NCBI RefSeq assembly: GCF_000372805.1
Contig: NZ_KB889930.1
Location: 1 to 64,000 of the forward strand
Source of the DNA: Marinobacter gelidimuriae
GTDB taxonomy: Bacteria; Pseudomonadota; Gammaproteobacteria; Pseudomonadales; Oleiphilaceae
Length of the DNA: 64,000 nt
Direction: 5' to 3'
A program made the translations under genes and the position numbers. A model generated the notes under the pieces. It was not told the origin of the DNA, searched no databases, and saw only the letters and a program-made list of their open reading frames with translations. Shown here one piece after another: positions 16,647 through 26,286 of the stretch (position 1 is its first letter; every line of letters starts with the position of its first letter).

Positions 16647-17495
16647 CTAATGAGCGGCGAACTCCAGAATTCTGGCTTTTTCAGTGTATAGCACCACCTC
16701 AATGGCATCGTCCGCCAGAGAATCCCGTGCTTCTTCGAATGCCTGAAACCTGATGTCTGAAGGGGGAACGTCTTCAGGCCCTTTAACCGGGAATAAAACC
16801 GGGCCATGAAGCAAGTTACGCTTCCTCAGCTGGTTTACCTTTAGCTTCCAGTGCCCGCCGTGCTCGATAATTGCTGTAGAGTCCGCCTGCCCGAGAAACA
16901 GCGGTTTTATAACCTTAATCGCTTTATCGTCGTCTTGTTCGACAAAGGGGAATGTGACGCTGTACAGACGATCTTCAACTTTCCGTTTTGAAAAGTGGCG
17001 AGCCAGGTTGCTTTGTTCAAGTAGTTTTTTGATACCTTTTTCCAGAATAGTTTCCTGGTATTCCCTGGTTACAAAGTTCCGGCCAACGTAATAGTCGAAT
17101 AACTCTTGCAGGGTTTTTTGTGGATCTTCAGAAAGAATGCTACGCCGCTCGCTGAATCGCGCGATGGTTTCTCTGGGGCGAATCAGCTCGTCGAATATGC
17201 CGTTATGGAAGCCGTATTCCATGCCGTCACCACTAAATTCGGTGGTTTTTTTGTGAAACAGCATGCTTTGAACTCTAAGCAGTTCTGCCTCTATATTAGC
17301 CATGGTTTTCAGGTAAACGGCTTTGTCCAACTCTTCAAAAAACTGGGTAATCCGGGCGTATTTTCGACGCAATAACTTGAAGCTCAAGTGACGTGTTTTT
17401 GGTATCCACAACAATACACCGACATTGGCAAACTCGCCGGTTTCGATGTAAGGCATAAATCGCACTATGGCGTATTGACACGCGAACCTAGTCAT
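16647..17495 (-). CDS. DUF3037 family protein
   Basis: A 282-residue protein starting MTRFACQYAIVRFMPYIETG EFANVGVLLW, the signature start of DUF3037 proteins, whose function is unknown. The rest is mixed alpha/beta with a charged middle (FARYxxR-like basic stretches such as HFSKRKVEDRLYSV). It overlaps the HipA-like kinase gene by four bases (ATGA), and this two-gene arrangement is a recurring one for DUF3037 and HipA-like proteins. Sitting directly beside a type I restriction system, the pair may be a toxin-antitoxin or anti-phage module; that is inference from context. It is convergent with hsdR. Confidence 0.75.
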   Translation of the reverse strand: MTRFACQYAIVRFMPYIETGEFANVGVLLWIPKTRHLSFKLLRRKYARITQFFEELDKAVYLKTMANIEAELLRVQSMLFHKKTTEFSGDGMEYGFHNGIFDELIRPRETIARFSERRSILSEDPQKTLQELFDYYVGRNFVTREYQETILEKGIKKLLEQSNLARHFSKRKVEDRLYSVTFPFVEQDDDKAIKVIKPLFLGQADSTAIIEHGGHWKLKVNQLRKRNLLHGPVLFPVKGPEDVPPSDIRFQAFEEARDSLADDAIEVVLYTEKARILEFAAH

Positions 17496-18244
17496 TTCCT
17501 GCTCCAGAAGTCCCCGTTGTTGAAGCGTTGAAGGTTTTCAAGCAGTGAGTCCAGATTCAGGTTGGTTTTCATCGTCATTTCCTGGTCGCTATAGAGCCAT
17601 TCTTCTGGAATACGATTCACAATAGACTGCCAGTTGTGAAGAGCCTGCTCTGCTCTCAAAGTATAGTGGTCTCGTTCTAATAAGTCATCGAAGATACCCG
17701 GTGCGCAATCTTTAAATATATGAAGTTTAAAGAAATCTTCGTTAGAGAACTCTGAATCAAAAGCTTGGTTATGATCAATGACCACTAAGCGCTGGGTATC
17801 GGGCCCCCAAAAAAGGTTCGGATTTCCCCCGCTCTCTGTCAGCATGCGATCTGCATTGAAAATCCACCAGTCAAAAAACAGGACGGCGCGCCTAACCTCC
17901 GGGCAGATGCTGCTAATTTGAGAGTACGACAATTCCGTCACCATTTGCTCAACTGAGCCGAAAGCTGGCCCAGTACCAAGATCACGAGCATGTTCGACTG
18001 AAAGTAATTCGATTAATTCTTCAGACACGTAAACGATGCTAAATGGCGCTACGGGTATACCAAAGGTTAGCGCAAGATTGCCCGCGATCCATTCCTTGAT
18101 CTGACTGTCTCTGCCTGCACCAACCCCTTTTACGAAATACGAATTATCGTCGTCACCCCGACAAATAAATGGATGAGTCACACCTTGCTCTGAGCGACGG
18201 ATAACCTCGACTATCTCGACGACGGATTTTTCTGGAGGCGACAC
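17492..18244 (-). CDS. HipA-like (HipA_2) protein kinase
   Basis: A 250-residue protein with a compact HipA/PI4K-like kinase fold. Lys39 in SYFVKGVG would contact ATP; the catalytic loop is FFDWWIFNADRML (Asp132) with Asn141 in GGNPNLFW; the metal-binding Asp157 is in LVVIDHNQAFD. It is far shorter than HipA (about 440 residues) and lacks the HipA N-subdomain, fitting the HipA_2 family. HipA kinases phosphorylate translation-related targets such as GltX; the target here is unknown. It is the first gene of a two-gene operon with DUF3037. No HipB-like HTH antitoxin lies nearby, so any neutralising role would fall to the DUF3037 protein (inference). Confidence 0.8.
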   Translation of the reverse strand: MSPPEKSVVEIVEVIRRSEQGVTHPFICRGDDDNSYFVKGVGAGRDSQIKEWIAGNLALTFGIPVAPFSIVYVSEELIELLSVEHARDLGTGPAFGSVEQMVTELSYSQISSICPEVRRAVLFFDWWIFNADRMLTESGGNPNLFWGPDTQRLVVIDHNQAFDSEFSNEDFFKLHIFKDCAPGIFDDLLERDHYTLRAEQALHNWQSIVNRIPEEWLYSDQEMTMKTNLNLDSLLENLQRFNNGDFWSRK

Positions 18245-18324
18245 AGGTTAGTTGATTCCTTTCTCTTGTCCCTGTTAAAAGTCATTCTACTATAAGGGCG
18301 TGATATTGGGAGTCAATGCGGTGT

Positions 18325-19110
18325 TCACATCCCCAATAGCAACACCAGCTCACAAAATACCACGCTGGCCCCCAGCGCATCGCCGGTGTAGCCGCCTAGC
18401 TGGCGCTTCAGATACCAACCCCACAGCAGAGCAACCCCAACCACCGCAACCGGTGCCAGCAGCCATAAGCCTGGCAGCCAGGCGCTGAACACCAATGCCA
18501 CCAGCAGGGTAAACCCACTGCTGTACCAGAGCCGTCGGCGGGAAAAGCCTTCGGCCACCGGTTTGCTTTTGCTTTTGTCGGGATCGGTCACGTAATTCAG
18601 GAATGACATCAACAAAAGTGGCGTTTGCCGGCTGATAGCCGGTGCCAGAAGCAGCGCCAGCATGATGTGATGGCTTTCCACCAGCAGGGCGACCTTAAGC
18701 GCTAACGCCAGCACCAGTGCTACCGTGCCATAGGTGCCAATGCGGCTGTCTTTCATGATGTCCAGGCGCTTTGCAACGGTATAGCCGCCGCCAAATGCAT
18801 CCACGCTATCCGCCAGCCCGTCTTCGTGAAACGCGCCGGTAATGAACAGATGAAAACACAGCACCAGCAGAATGCTGACCAGCGGGCTGCAGAGCAGCCC
18901 CAGTAGCGCAAACAACCCGGCGTATAAGGCGCCCAGCAACAAACCGACGAGTGGAAAGTACACGCTGCACTGGTTCATCAGTTTCTGGGAATAATCAATC
19001 GATACCAGCATCGGTATACGGGTGAGGAATCCAACGGCCAGCCAGAATGCCTGCCACTCGCGGGCAGCGGCGGTTGTGGTTTGTTTATGTGTGGGATCTG
19101 GGCCTGTCAA
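18325..19110 (-). CDS. cobS: Adenosylcobinamide-GDP ribazoletransferase
   Basis: A 261-residue polytopic membrane enzyme with the CobS signature FHEDGLADSVDAFGGGYT (about residues 90-107) and FLTRIPM near the N-terminus. CobS joins adenosylcobinamide-GDP and alpha-ribazole in the last steps of cobalamin assembly. Its usual partners cobT, cobU and cobC are not next to it; the left neighbour is the HipA-like kinase and the right one ehuB. It is complete. No cobalamin riboswitch is evident in the 199 bases upstream. Confidence 0.9.
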   Translation of the reverse strand: MTGPDPTHKQTTTAAAREWQAFWLAVGFLTRIPMLVSIDYSQKLMNQCSVYFPLVGLLLGALYAGLFALLGLLCSPLVSILLVLCFHLFITGAFHEDGLADSVDAFGGGYTVAKRLDIMKDSRIGTYGTVALVLALALKVALLVESHHIMLALLLAPAISRQTPLLLMSFLNYVTDPDKSKSKPVAEGFSRRRLWYSSGFTLLVALVFSAWLPGLWLLAPVAVVGVALLWGWYLKRQLGGYTGDALGASVVFCELVLLLGM

Positions 19111-19309
19111 AGCGAACTCCGTATGTGAATCAGTCCGGGAATAATACCGGATTGGCTGCGCCGGGTGTGGCGTAACGCCAGTTGCGGCTGATGAATTGCC
19201 CCCAGCTTGAGCAGTGCAGCCTGTGCTGGCGGTGGTTAATAAATGTAGGTGCCTATATCTATGTCATAATCATCAAACTCATTAATGAGATAAAAAACGA
19301 GGCAACCCG

Positions 19310-20158
19310 ATGATATTATTTAACAACCGATGGACAAAAACCCTGGCTTTGGCACTGGGGGTTATTGTTTCAGCCGGTTTGGCTCAGGCCGACACGCTTG
19401 AAGAACGGATCTCGGAAGGTGAGTCGATCCGCCTGGGCTTTTCTGCAGCACCGCCCTGGGCTTACGCCGGTAATGACGGCACGGCCAAAGGTTTCGTTAA
19501 CGGCATCGCCATCGACGTACTCAAGCGCATGGGCTACACCAACATTGAACCTGTTCTGACCAACTGGTCCAGCCTGATTCCTAGCCTGAAAGCTGGCCGC
19601 GTGGACATAGTGACTGGCGGGATGTACATCGTTAAGGCGCGCTGTGAAAACATGGATTTTTCGGACCCGATTGGCGCTTTTGGAGATACCTTTGTGGTGC
19701 CTAAGGGCAACCCCAAAAATCTTGAAACCTATCAGGATTTGATTGATCAGAACCTGACTATGGTAGCGCCGTCCGGTTACAACACACTGGCGGATGCCAG
19801 AGACGCTGGCGTTCCCAAAAACAGCATCACGGAAGTACCGGGTACCACGGAAGCCCTGGCTGCACTGCGCACCGGCCGCACCGACGCCGTTCCTATTAAC
19901 GTGCTGGAAGCAAAGCACGCCGCAGACCTGGATGAAAGCTTTGATATCTCTGACCCAGAGGTCTTTGTAGGGCGTGCAAGGCAGGTTGTTGGTATTGGTT
20001 TCCGCCCTGAAGACAGCGCTTTCCGCGCCGAATTTAACAAGGCACTCAAGGACTACATGGGTTCTGATGAAATGATGGCAACCGTAACGCCTGACGAATA
20101 CATCAAGGCGTTTTTACCCGGCGCCATGACAATGGAAGACGCCTGTAAGTCTAACTAG
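19310..20158 (+). CDS. ehuB: Ectoine/hydroxyectoine ABC transporter substrate-binding protein
   Basis: A 282-residue periplasmic protein with a Sec signal peptide (LALGVIVSAGLAQA, cleavage near residue 27) and the SBP_bac_3 fold: LGFSAAPPWAYAG, then DIVTGGMYIVKARCENMDFS and GRARQVVGIGFRPEDS. These segments match EhuB, which binds ectoine and hydroxyectoine. The transporter genes ehuC, ehuD and ehuA lie just downstream but on the opposite strand, so ehuB converges on ehuA with 36 bases between the stops. In most genomes ehuB heads the same operon. Here the binding protein can be expressed separately from the membrane complex. Confidence 0.88.
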   Translation: MILFNNRWTKTLALALGVIVSAGLAQADTLEERISEGESIRLGFSAAPPWAYAGNDGTAKGFVNGIAIDVLKRMGYTNIEPVLTNWSSLIPSLKAGRVDIVTGGMYIVKARCENMDFSDPIGAFGDTFVVPKGNPKNLETYQDLIDQNLTMVAPSGYNTLADARDAGVPKNSITEVPGTTEALAALRTGRTDAVPINVLEAKHAADLDESFDISDPEVFVGRARQVVGIGFRPEDSAFRAEFNKALKDYMGSDEMMATVTPDEYIKAFLPGAMTMEDACKSN

Positions 20159-20194
20159 AGCTTGGTTAGAGCATGGTGAATGTTTGGTGCCGGG

Positions 20195-21021
<827 letters not shown>

Positions 21022-21025
<4 letters not shown>

Positions 21026-21693
21026 CTAGTCAGTCCCATTTTGCGGCGTAATGCCGTCTCGAATCGGCGGATGAGCCAGGCGGTTGGCAGTGAAATAGCC
21101 AGAAAGATAAGGCCGACGATGGTGTAAGGCTCCAGGTAGCGGAAGTTCTCCGCACCAATGGAATTGGCGGTGTGCATCAGCTCTGCCACCCCGATCACGG
21201 ACAGCATTGGGGTGTCTTTGAAGATACCAACCAGATAGTTGCCCATGCCCGCAAGCGCCGGCGGCAGTGCCTGCGGAATGATGATGCGTCGATAGGTTGT
21301 GACGGTTGACAGGTTAATAGCCCTGGCAGCTTCCCACTGACCTTTTGGCACGTTTTCAATGCCGCCCCGATACACTTCGGAAAGGTAGGCGGCGTAATGC
21401 AGGCCGATAGCGATTAGCCCTGCGGCCCAGGGTGACAGGCGCAGGCCGAACTGCGGGCCCACGTAAAAGATGAAGAAGATCTGCAACAGCAATGGCGTCG
21501 AGCGGATAAACTCTACCAGCTCGCGTACGATGAAGGTCAGTGTGCGGGAACGTGTGCGTTGGGCCAGCGCAAACACCAGCCCCAGCACGACCGCCACAGC
21601 GTAACCGCCACCCGCTGCCAGCATGGTGTTGCCCGCTGCGAGTAGCAAGCGGGGCAGAATTTCCCAAGTAAAGTCCATTTTCCAGTCAAGCAT
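21022..21693 (-). CDS. ehuD: Ectoine/hydroxyectoine ABC transporter permease EhuD
   Basis: A 223-residue HisM/GlnP-type permease with about five membrane helices. The segment LVEFIRSTPLLLQIFFIFYV and the EAA loop (KGQWEAARAINLSTVTTYRR) are typical. It follows ehuC after three bases and overlaps ehuA. EhuC and EhuD form the membrane channel for ectoine uptake, used both for osmoprotection and as a nutrient. Confidence 0.85.
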
Positions 21694-21696
21694 GAT

Positions 21697-22362
21697 TTAC
21701 GTTCGTCCGATTTTGCGGGCCATCACCCGTTCCAGCCAGCGCATGATGGGTGTCACCATAAATCGCGCAAAAATATAGTAAATGATAAGCGCGGTACCAA
21801 AGGCTTGGGCTGACAGGTAGGTATTGTTGTTGACCTGGCGTGTTTCAAACATCAGGTCGGCGACTGAAATCAATGCCACCAGCGCGGTGCCCTTCAGGAT
21901 CTCGATCATCAGGTTGCCCCAGGGTGGAAGTATGGCCACCAGCGCCTGCGGCAATATAATGCGTTGCATGCGCTTTGCCGGTGACATATTCAGTGCCAGT
22001 GCGGCTTCCCATTGGCCCCGTGGAACCGACTGGATTGCGCCGCGCACCAGTTCGGCACCGTAGGCCCCATAACACAGCCCAACGGTAAGAAAGCCTACGG
22101 TGAACTTTTCCAAGGTGAAACCGAACAGCGGCAGCACGAAATAAAACCAATAAAGCTGCACCAGAAGCGACGTGCCGCGGAAAATCTCGATATAAATAAT
22201 AGCGATAGCACGCATGGTTTTTGAATGCGCCATTTTCATTAGTCCCGAAATCAATGCGGCGACAATGGCGACCAAAGCGGCTAGCCCAAACTGACCCAGT
22301 GTGATCAGCGTACCGTCGATGAAACGGCTGCTGTAGGTCATGAGAAAATCTAGATAGGGCAT
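21697..22362 (-). CDS. ehuC: Ectoine/hydroxyectoine ABC transporter permease EhuC
   Basis: A 221-residue permease of the same family as EhuD: EIFRGTSLLVQLYWFYFVLP, EAA loop RGQWEAALALNMSPAKRM and PQALVAILPPWGNLMIEILK. It is the first gene of the ehuCDA operon. The 248-base region to its right is shared with the divergent persulfide-dioxygenase-like gene and must hold the ehuCDA promoter. Confidence 0.85.
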   Translation of the reverse strand: MPYLDFLMTYSSRFIDGTLITLGQFGLAALVAIVAALISGLMKMAHSKTMRAIAIIYIEIFRGTSLLVQLYWFYFVLPLFGFTLEKFTVGFLTVGLCYGAYGAELVRGAIQSVPRGQWEAALALNMSPAKRMQRIILPQALVAILPPWGNLMIEILKGTALVALISVADLMFETRQVNNNTYLSAQAFGTALIIYYIFARFMVTPIMRWLERVMARKIGRT

Positions 22363-22542
22363 CGTTAGATATGGCCTCGGGCACGTTGCGGGCTGAATGT
22401 GGGGTAGGGGTTAGGGAATTATTGTTACACAGATTCGGTGGTGGTGGTTATTGCTCTAATAATTTGATGTCAAAGTTTATAGCGCAACAACATTCTTCTG
22501 TCAGCTCGACTGCTTAGAAGAAAACAGCACTTCATTATATAT

Positions 22543-22563
22543 TCCATCGTAGTATATGCTTAG
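22543..22563. promoter_or_regulatory. Imperfect AT-rich palindrome upstream of the persulfide-dioxygenase-like gene
   Basis: ATATA and TATAT face each other across about ten bases (around ATATATTCCATCGTAGTATAT), some 50 bases before the ATG at 22611. ArsR-type sulfide sensors such as BigR bind AT-rich palindromes of this kind ahead of related hydrolase genes. No such regulator gene is in the window, so the role is a guess from position. Confidence 0.25.
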
Positions 22564-22610
22564 AGCCTATTTAGAGGTTCGATATCTGCGGATTCGAAAG
22601 GAGTTTAGTA

Positions 22611-23483
22611 ATGACCACGACCAATCCAACCGTTCAGCATTTTTTTGACGAGCCCACCAATACCTTCAGTTATGTGGTGCAAGACCCGGCGTCTAAGGCC
22701 TGTGCCATTATCGATTCGGTATTGGATTTTGATTACGCCGCGGGCAGCACTAGCACGGCCAGTGCAGACGCTATTATTGCCTATGTGCGCGAGCACAATT
22801 TACAGGTGGCGTGGATTCTGGAAACCCACGTGCACGCAGACCATTTGTCGGCGGCACCTTATCTGCACGCGCACTTGGGCGGGCAAACCGGCATTGGCGC
22901 ACATATTTGCCAGGTGCAGGAGATTTTCGGCAAGGCGTTTAACGCCGGATCGGAATTCGCCCGTGACGGCAGTCAGTTCGACAGGCTGTTTAAAGACAAC
23001 GACAGTTTCGCTATTGGTGGGTTGCAGGCTCAGGTCATGCACACACCCGGCCATACGCCCGCCTGCCTGACGTATGTTGTTGGCAATGCGGCGTTTGTGG
23101 GGGATACGCTGTTCATGCCGGACTACGGTACGGCGCGCTGCGATTTTCCCGGTGGCGATGCCCGCGTATTGTATCGCTCAATCCGCCGGGTTCTGGCCTT
23201 GCCAGACACAACCCGTCTGTTCCTGTGCCATGATTACACGGCGCCCGGCCGAGACAGCTACGCTCATGAAACCTCTGTTGTGGAACAGCGCGAGCACAAC
23301 ATCCACGTGCACGACGGGATCGGCGAAGACGCCTTCGCAACCATGCGCAACGAACGTGACGCCACCCTGGATATGCCACGGCTGATTCTGCCTTCGGTGC
23401 AGATTAATATGCGCGCCGGCGAATTGCCCCCAGCGGAAGAAAACGGCCAGGCCTACGTGAAAATCCCTTTAAATCTGTTCTGA
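22611..23483 (+). CDS. MBL-fold persulfide dioxygenase-like hydrolase (ETHE1/Blh type)
   Basis: A 290-residue metallo-beta-lactamase protein. Metal motifs: THVHADHLSAA (about residues 72-82), GHTPACLTYV and GDTLFMPDYGTARCDFPGGD. The TAR-CDFPGG segment is typical of persulfide dioxygenases, which oxidise glutathione persulfide to sulfite and glutathione. The ending HETSVVEQREHNIHVHDG is typical of the BigR-regulated Blh group. There is no rhodanese domain. The gene is eight bases upstream of a SulP anion transporter, which may export or exchange the sulfite or sulfate formed. An AGGAG site lies before the ATG. Confidence 0.85.
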   Translation: MTTTNPTVQHFFDEPTNTFSYVVQDPASKACAIIDSVLDFDYAAGSTSTASADAIIAYVREHNLQVAWILETHVHADHLSAAPYLHAHLGGQTGIGAHICQVQEIFGKAFNAGSEFARDGSQFDRLFKDNDSFAIGGLQAQVMHTPGHTPACLTYVVGNAAFVGDTLFMPDYGTARCDFPGGDARVLYRSIRRVLALPDTTRLFLCHDYTAPGRDSYAHETSVVEQREHNIHVHDGIGEDAFATMRNERDATLDMPRLILPSVQINMRAGELPPAEENGQAYVKIPLNLF

Positions 23484-23490
23484 GCCGCTG

Positions 23491-25218
23491 ATGAACCTGT
23501 CCCGTTACCTGCCCGTATTACAGTGGAGCAGACAGTATAACCGCCAGCAAGCGGGCAGCGATCTGGTGGCCGCGCTGATTGTGACGGTAATGCTGATACC
23601 GCAGTCGTTGGCCTACGCTTTGTTGGCCGGTTTGCCCGCTCATATCGGCTTGTACGCCAGCATATTGCCGCTGGTGATATATGCGCTTTTTGGTACCAGC
23701 CGCACCCTGTCGGTAGGGCCGGTCGCCGTTGCGTCGCTGATGACGGCGGCGGCGCTTGCGCCTCTGGCGCAGGCCGGTAGTGCTGAATACATAATGGGCG
23801 CCGTTGTGCTGGCGTTGATGTCGGGGTTGATGCTGGTTTTAATGGGTGTGTTACGCCTGGGTTTTCTGGCCAACTTTCTTAGCCACCCGGTTATCTCGGG
23901 CTTTATCACGGCTTCCGGCATTGTGATCGCGGCGAGCCAGCTCAAGCACGTATTCGGGATAACCGGGTCAGGCCATAACCTGTTTGATATAGGCCGTTCG
24001 CTTTGGGCATCGGCAAGTGACATCAATCTGGCTACGTTGGCAGTGGGTGTTAGCACTCTGGTGTTTTTGGTGTTGGCGCGTACTCGCCTTAAACCTGGCC
24101 TGCTGGCGTTAGGGGTGGCACCGCGGCTGGCCGATGTGGCCACCAAAACTGCGCCCATTCTGGCGGTAGTGTTGACTACCCTGGCGGCCTGGTTCTGGCA
24201 ATTGCAGCTTCAGGGCGTAAAACTTGTGGGGCATGTTCCTTCTGGGCTGCCACAGTTAACCTGGCCACAGGCCGACTGGGCGCTTTGGCAGCAGTTGGCG
24301 GTGAGCGCATTGTTGATCAGCGTGGTGGGATTTGTGGAATCGGTGTCGGTAGGCCAGACCTTGGCGGCCAAACGCCGCCAACGAATTGACCCCGACCAGG
24401 AACTGATCGGGCTAGGCGCAGCCAATCTGGGTTCGGGTATCTCCGGTGGCATGCCGGTAACCGGCGGGTTTTCACGCTCGGTGGTGAATTTTGACGCCGG
24501 TGCCGAAACGCCAGCGGCGGGAGTCTATACGGCGGTGGGTATTGCGGTGGCTACCCTGTTTCTGACCCCGGCTATTGCCTGGTTGCCGCAGGCCACGCTG
24601 GCTGCAACTATTATAGTGGCGGTGTCGACGCTGATTGATATTCCGGCGCTGCGACGCACCTTCCGCTATTCGCGCGCTGATTTCGGTGCCATGCTGACCA
24701 CCATTGTGCTGACTCTGGGGCACAGCGTAGAGGCTGGTATTATCACCGGGGTGGCCTTGTCTCTGGGGCTGTTTCTGTATCGTACCAGCCGGCCCCACTG
24801 TGCCGTGGTTGGACGGGTGCCAGGCAGCGAGCATTTTCGTAATGTGCTGCGCCATAAAGTAGACGTATGCCCGACGGTGACATTTTTGCGGGTAGACGAG
24901 AGCCTGTATTTTGCCAACGCCCGATTCCTGGAAGAAACGGTGCTAGACATTGTGAACCGCGAACCACAGCTGACGGATCTGGTGTTGGTGTGCCCGGCCG
25001 TGAATTTGGTGGACGCATCGGCGCTTGAAAGCCTGGAGGCGATTAATGAACGCCTGAAAGATGCTGGTGTGCGCCTGCACATGTCAGATGTGAAGGGGCC
25101 GGTGATGGACCGGCTCAAACGCACGGAGTTTTGTCAGCACTTGAGTGGTGGCGTATTTTTGAGCGCCCATGAGGGCTGGAAAGCGCTGGTGACTGGCGCC
25201 AAAAACGATGATTCATAG
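23491..25218 (+). CDS. SulP-family inorganic anion transporter with STAS domain
   Basis: A 575-residue SulP protein: the signature VTVMLIPQSLAYALLAGLPA (about residues 32-51), SRTLSVGPVAVASLM, FVESVSVGQTLAAKRRQRID and GGMPVTGGFSRSVVNFDAGA in the membrane part, then a cytoplasmic STAS domain (about 455-560) with VDASALESLEAINERLKDAG. SulP proteins move sulfate, sulfite, bicarbonate or other anions, usually with H+ or Na+. Its place directly behind the persulfide-dioxygenase-like gene suggests a sulfur oxyanion substrate. Complete length. Confidence 0.88.
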   Translation: MNLSRYLPVLQWSRQYNRQQAGSDLVAALIVTVMLIPQSLAYALLAGLPAHIGLYASILPLVIYALFGTSRTLSVGPVAVASLMTAAALAPLAQAGSAEYIMGAVVLALMSGLMLVLMGVLRLGFLANFLSHPVISGFITASGIVIAASQLKHVFGITGSGHNLFDIGRSLWASASDINLATLAVGVSTLVFLVLARTRLKPGLLALGVAPRLADVATKTAPILAVVLTTLAAWFWQLQLQGVKLVGHVPSGLPQLTWPQADWALWQQLAVSALLISVVGFVESVSVGQTLAAKRRQRIDPDQELIGLGAANLGSGISGGMPVTGGFSRSVVNFDAGAETPAAGVYTAVGIAVATLFLTPAIAWLPQATLAATIIVAVSTLIDIPALRRTFRYSRADFGAMLTTIVLTLGHSVEAGIITGVALSLGLFLYRTSRPHCAVVGRVPGSEHFRNVLRHKVDVCPTVTFLRVDESLYFANARFLEETVLDIVNREPQLTDLVLVCPAVNLVDASALESLEAINERLKDAGVRLHMSDVKGPVMDRLKRTEFCQHLSGGVFLSAHEGWKALVTGAKNDDS

Positions 25219-25279
25219 CCGATAGAGATCAGCACGGCGGGTATCCGATCGCTGCTGACTACGCAGACGGGCCAGACAT

Positions 25280-25696
25280 ATGGGCATGACCGAAAACCTG
25301 CTTTCCACTACCCAATGGGTGATTACGGCCTTACTGTTCGCCGTTATTTTGCTGGCGGCTGTGCGCAGTGTTGATTGGCATAAGTTACGGCAAGACACCT
25401 CGTTGCAGCACACCTTTTTTGGCGCTGCCGTGGCGCTTGGGTTTTTGTGGCAGTTGCGCGCCGGTATCTCACCGGGGCTGTCCATTCACGTCTTTGGCAT
25501 CACCCTTGTTACGCTGATGTTAGGCTGGGGGCTGGCCGTATTGGCCGGCTTGCTGGCACTGGTGATTACGGTGATTACCGGCCGTGAACCGCTGATGATG
25601 TTTGCGGAGGGCTTTGCCAATGGTGCGTTTGTAACCGGGATGATGGTGTTTAACCCAGACCGCCTGACCACCCTGGACCAGCGTCGTTACCGCTAG
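25280..25696 (+). pseudogene. CbiM-like energy-coupling-factor permease, internally deleted
   Basis: The first about 95 residues match the start of proteobacterial CbiM-like ECF permeases: LGFLWQLRAGISPGLSIHVF, then GITLVTLMLGWGLAVLAGLL. The last about 30 residues (MMFAEGFANGAFVTGMMVFN, then a final DQRRYR) match the end of the same family. The intervening roughly 90-100 residues with the remaining membrane helices are missing, giving 138 instead of about 220-235 residues. The deletion stays in frame, near the TGREPL motif. The family takes part in cobalt or nickel uptake. With only about three helices left, function is doubtful. It follows the SulP gene by about 60 bases. Confidence 0.6.
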
Positions 25697-25730
25697 GTCG
25701 CGGCAAGGCGTGTAGAGAGAAAACCTGTGC

Positions 25731-26264
25731 TCAGTTGCGCCAATGGGAGTGCTTCTGCAGCTTGCGCTGCAGTGTCCGGCGATGCATATGCAACGCTCTT
25801 GCCGTGGCGGATATGTTGCCGTCGTGCTCGTCAAGAACACGCTGAATGTGTTCGCGCTCCATTTCCTCCACCGAAGGCGGTTCCGACCGTACCTCCGGCG
25901 CTTTGTTCAAGAATTCAAAACCGGCGATCAGCTGGTTCACCGTTACCGGTTTGCACAGATAATTCACGGCGCCGCGGCGCATCGCCTCAACCGAGGTTGC
26001 AATACTGCCGTAACCGGTTAACACCAGGACCGCCAAGTCTGGTGCGTAGCTTAGCAGTTCGGGCAGCAACTGCAATCCACTTTCGCCAGCCAGGTTAAGG
26101 TCTAGAACGCAGTGACTGAAGTGGTGGTCGGCGAGCGCTGCGATTGCTTGTTGGGCCGTTTGTGCGGTTGTGGCTTTGATATTCTGGCGTAACAGCGAGC
26201 GCTGCAGAATCTGTAAAAACGCTTCGTCGTCGTCGATTAATAACCACAGTGGCTGGCTGCTCAT
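25731..26264 (-). CDS. RegA/PrrA/ActR-type response regulator
   Basis: A 177-residue two-domain regulator: receiver (LLIDDDEAFL; phospho-acceptor Asp in CVLDLNLAGESGL; LVLTGYGSIATSVEAMRRGA; Lys in YLCKPVT) and a Fis-type HTH at the end (GNISATARALHMHRRTLQRK). The short linker and HMHRRTLQRKL ending are hallmarks of the RegA group, global redox regulators of energy metabolism. It lies 22 bases after the cognate RegB-type kinase on the same strand. Confidence 0.88.
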   Translation of the reverse strand: MSSQPLWLLIDDDEAFLQILQRSLLRQNIKATTAQTAQQAIAALADHHFSHCVLDLNLAGESGLQLLPELLSYAPDLAVLVLTGYGSIATSVEAMRRGAVNYLCKPVTVNQLIAGFEFLNKAPEVRSEPPSVEEMEREHIQRVLDEHDGNISATARALHMHRRTLQRKLQKHSHWRN

Positions 26265-26286
26265 GACGGCTTACTCATCCGATTGC

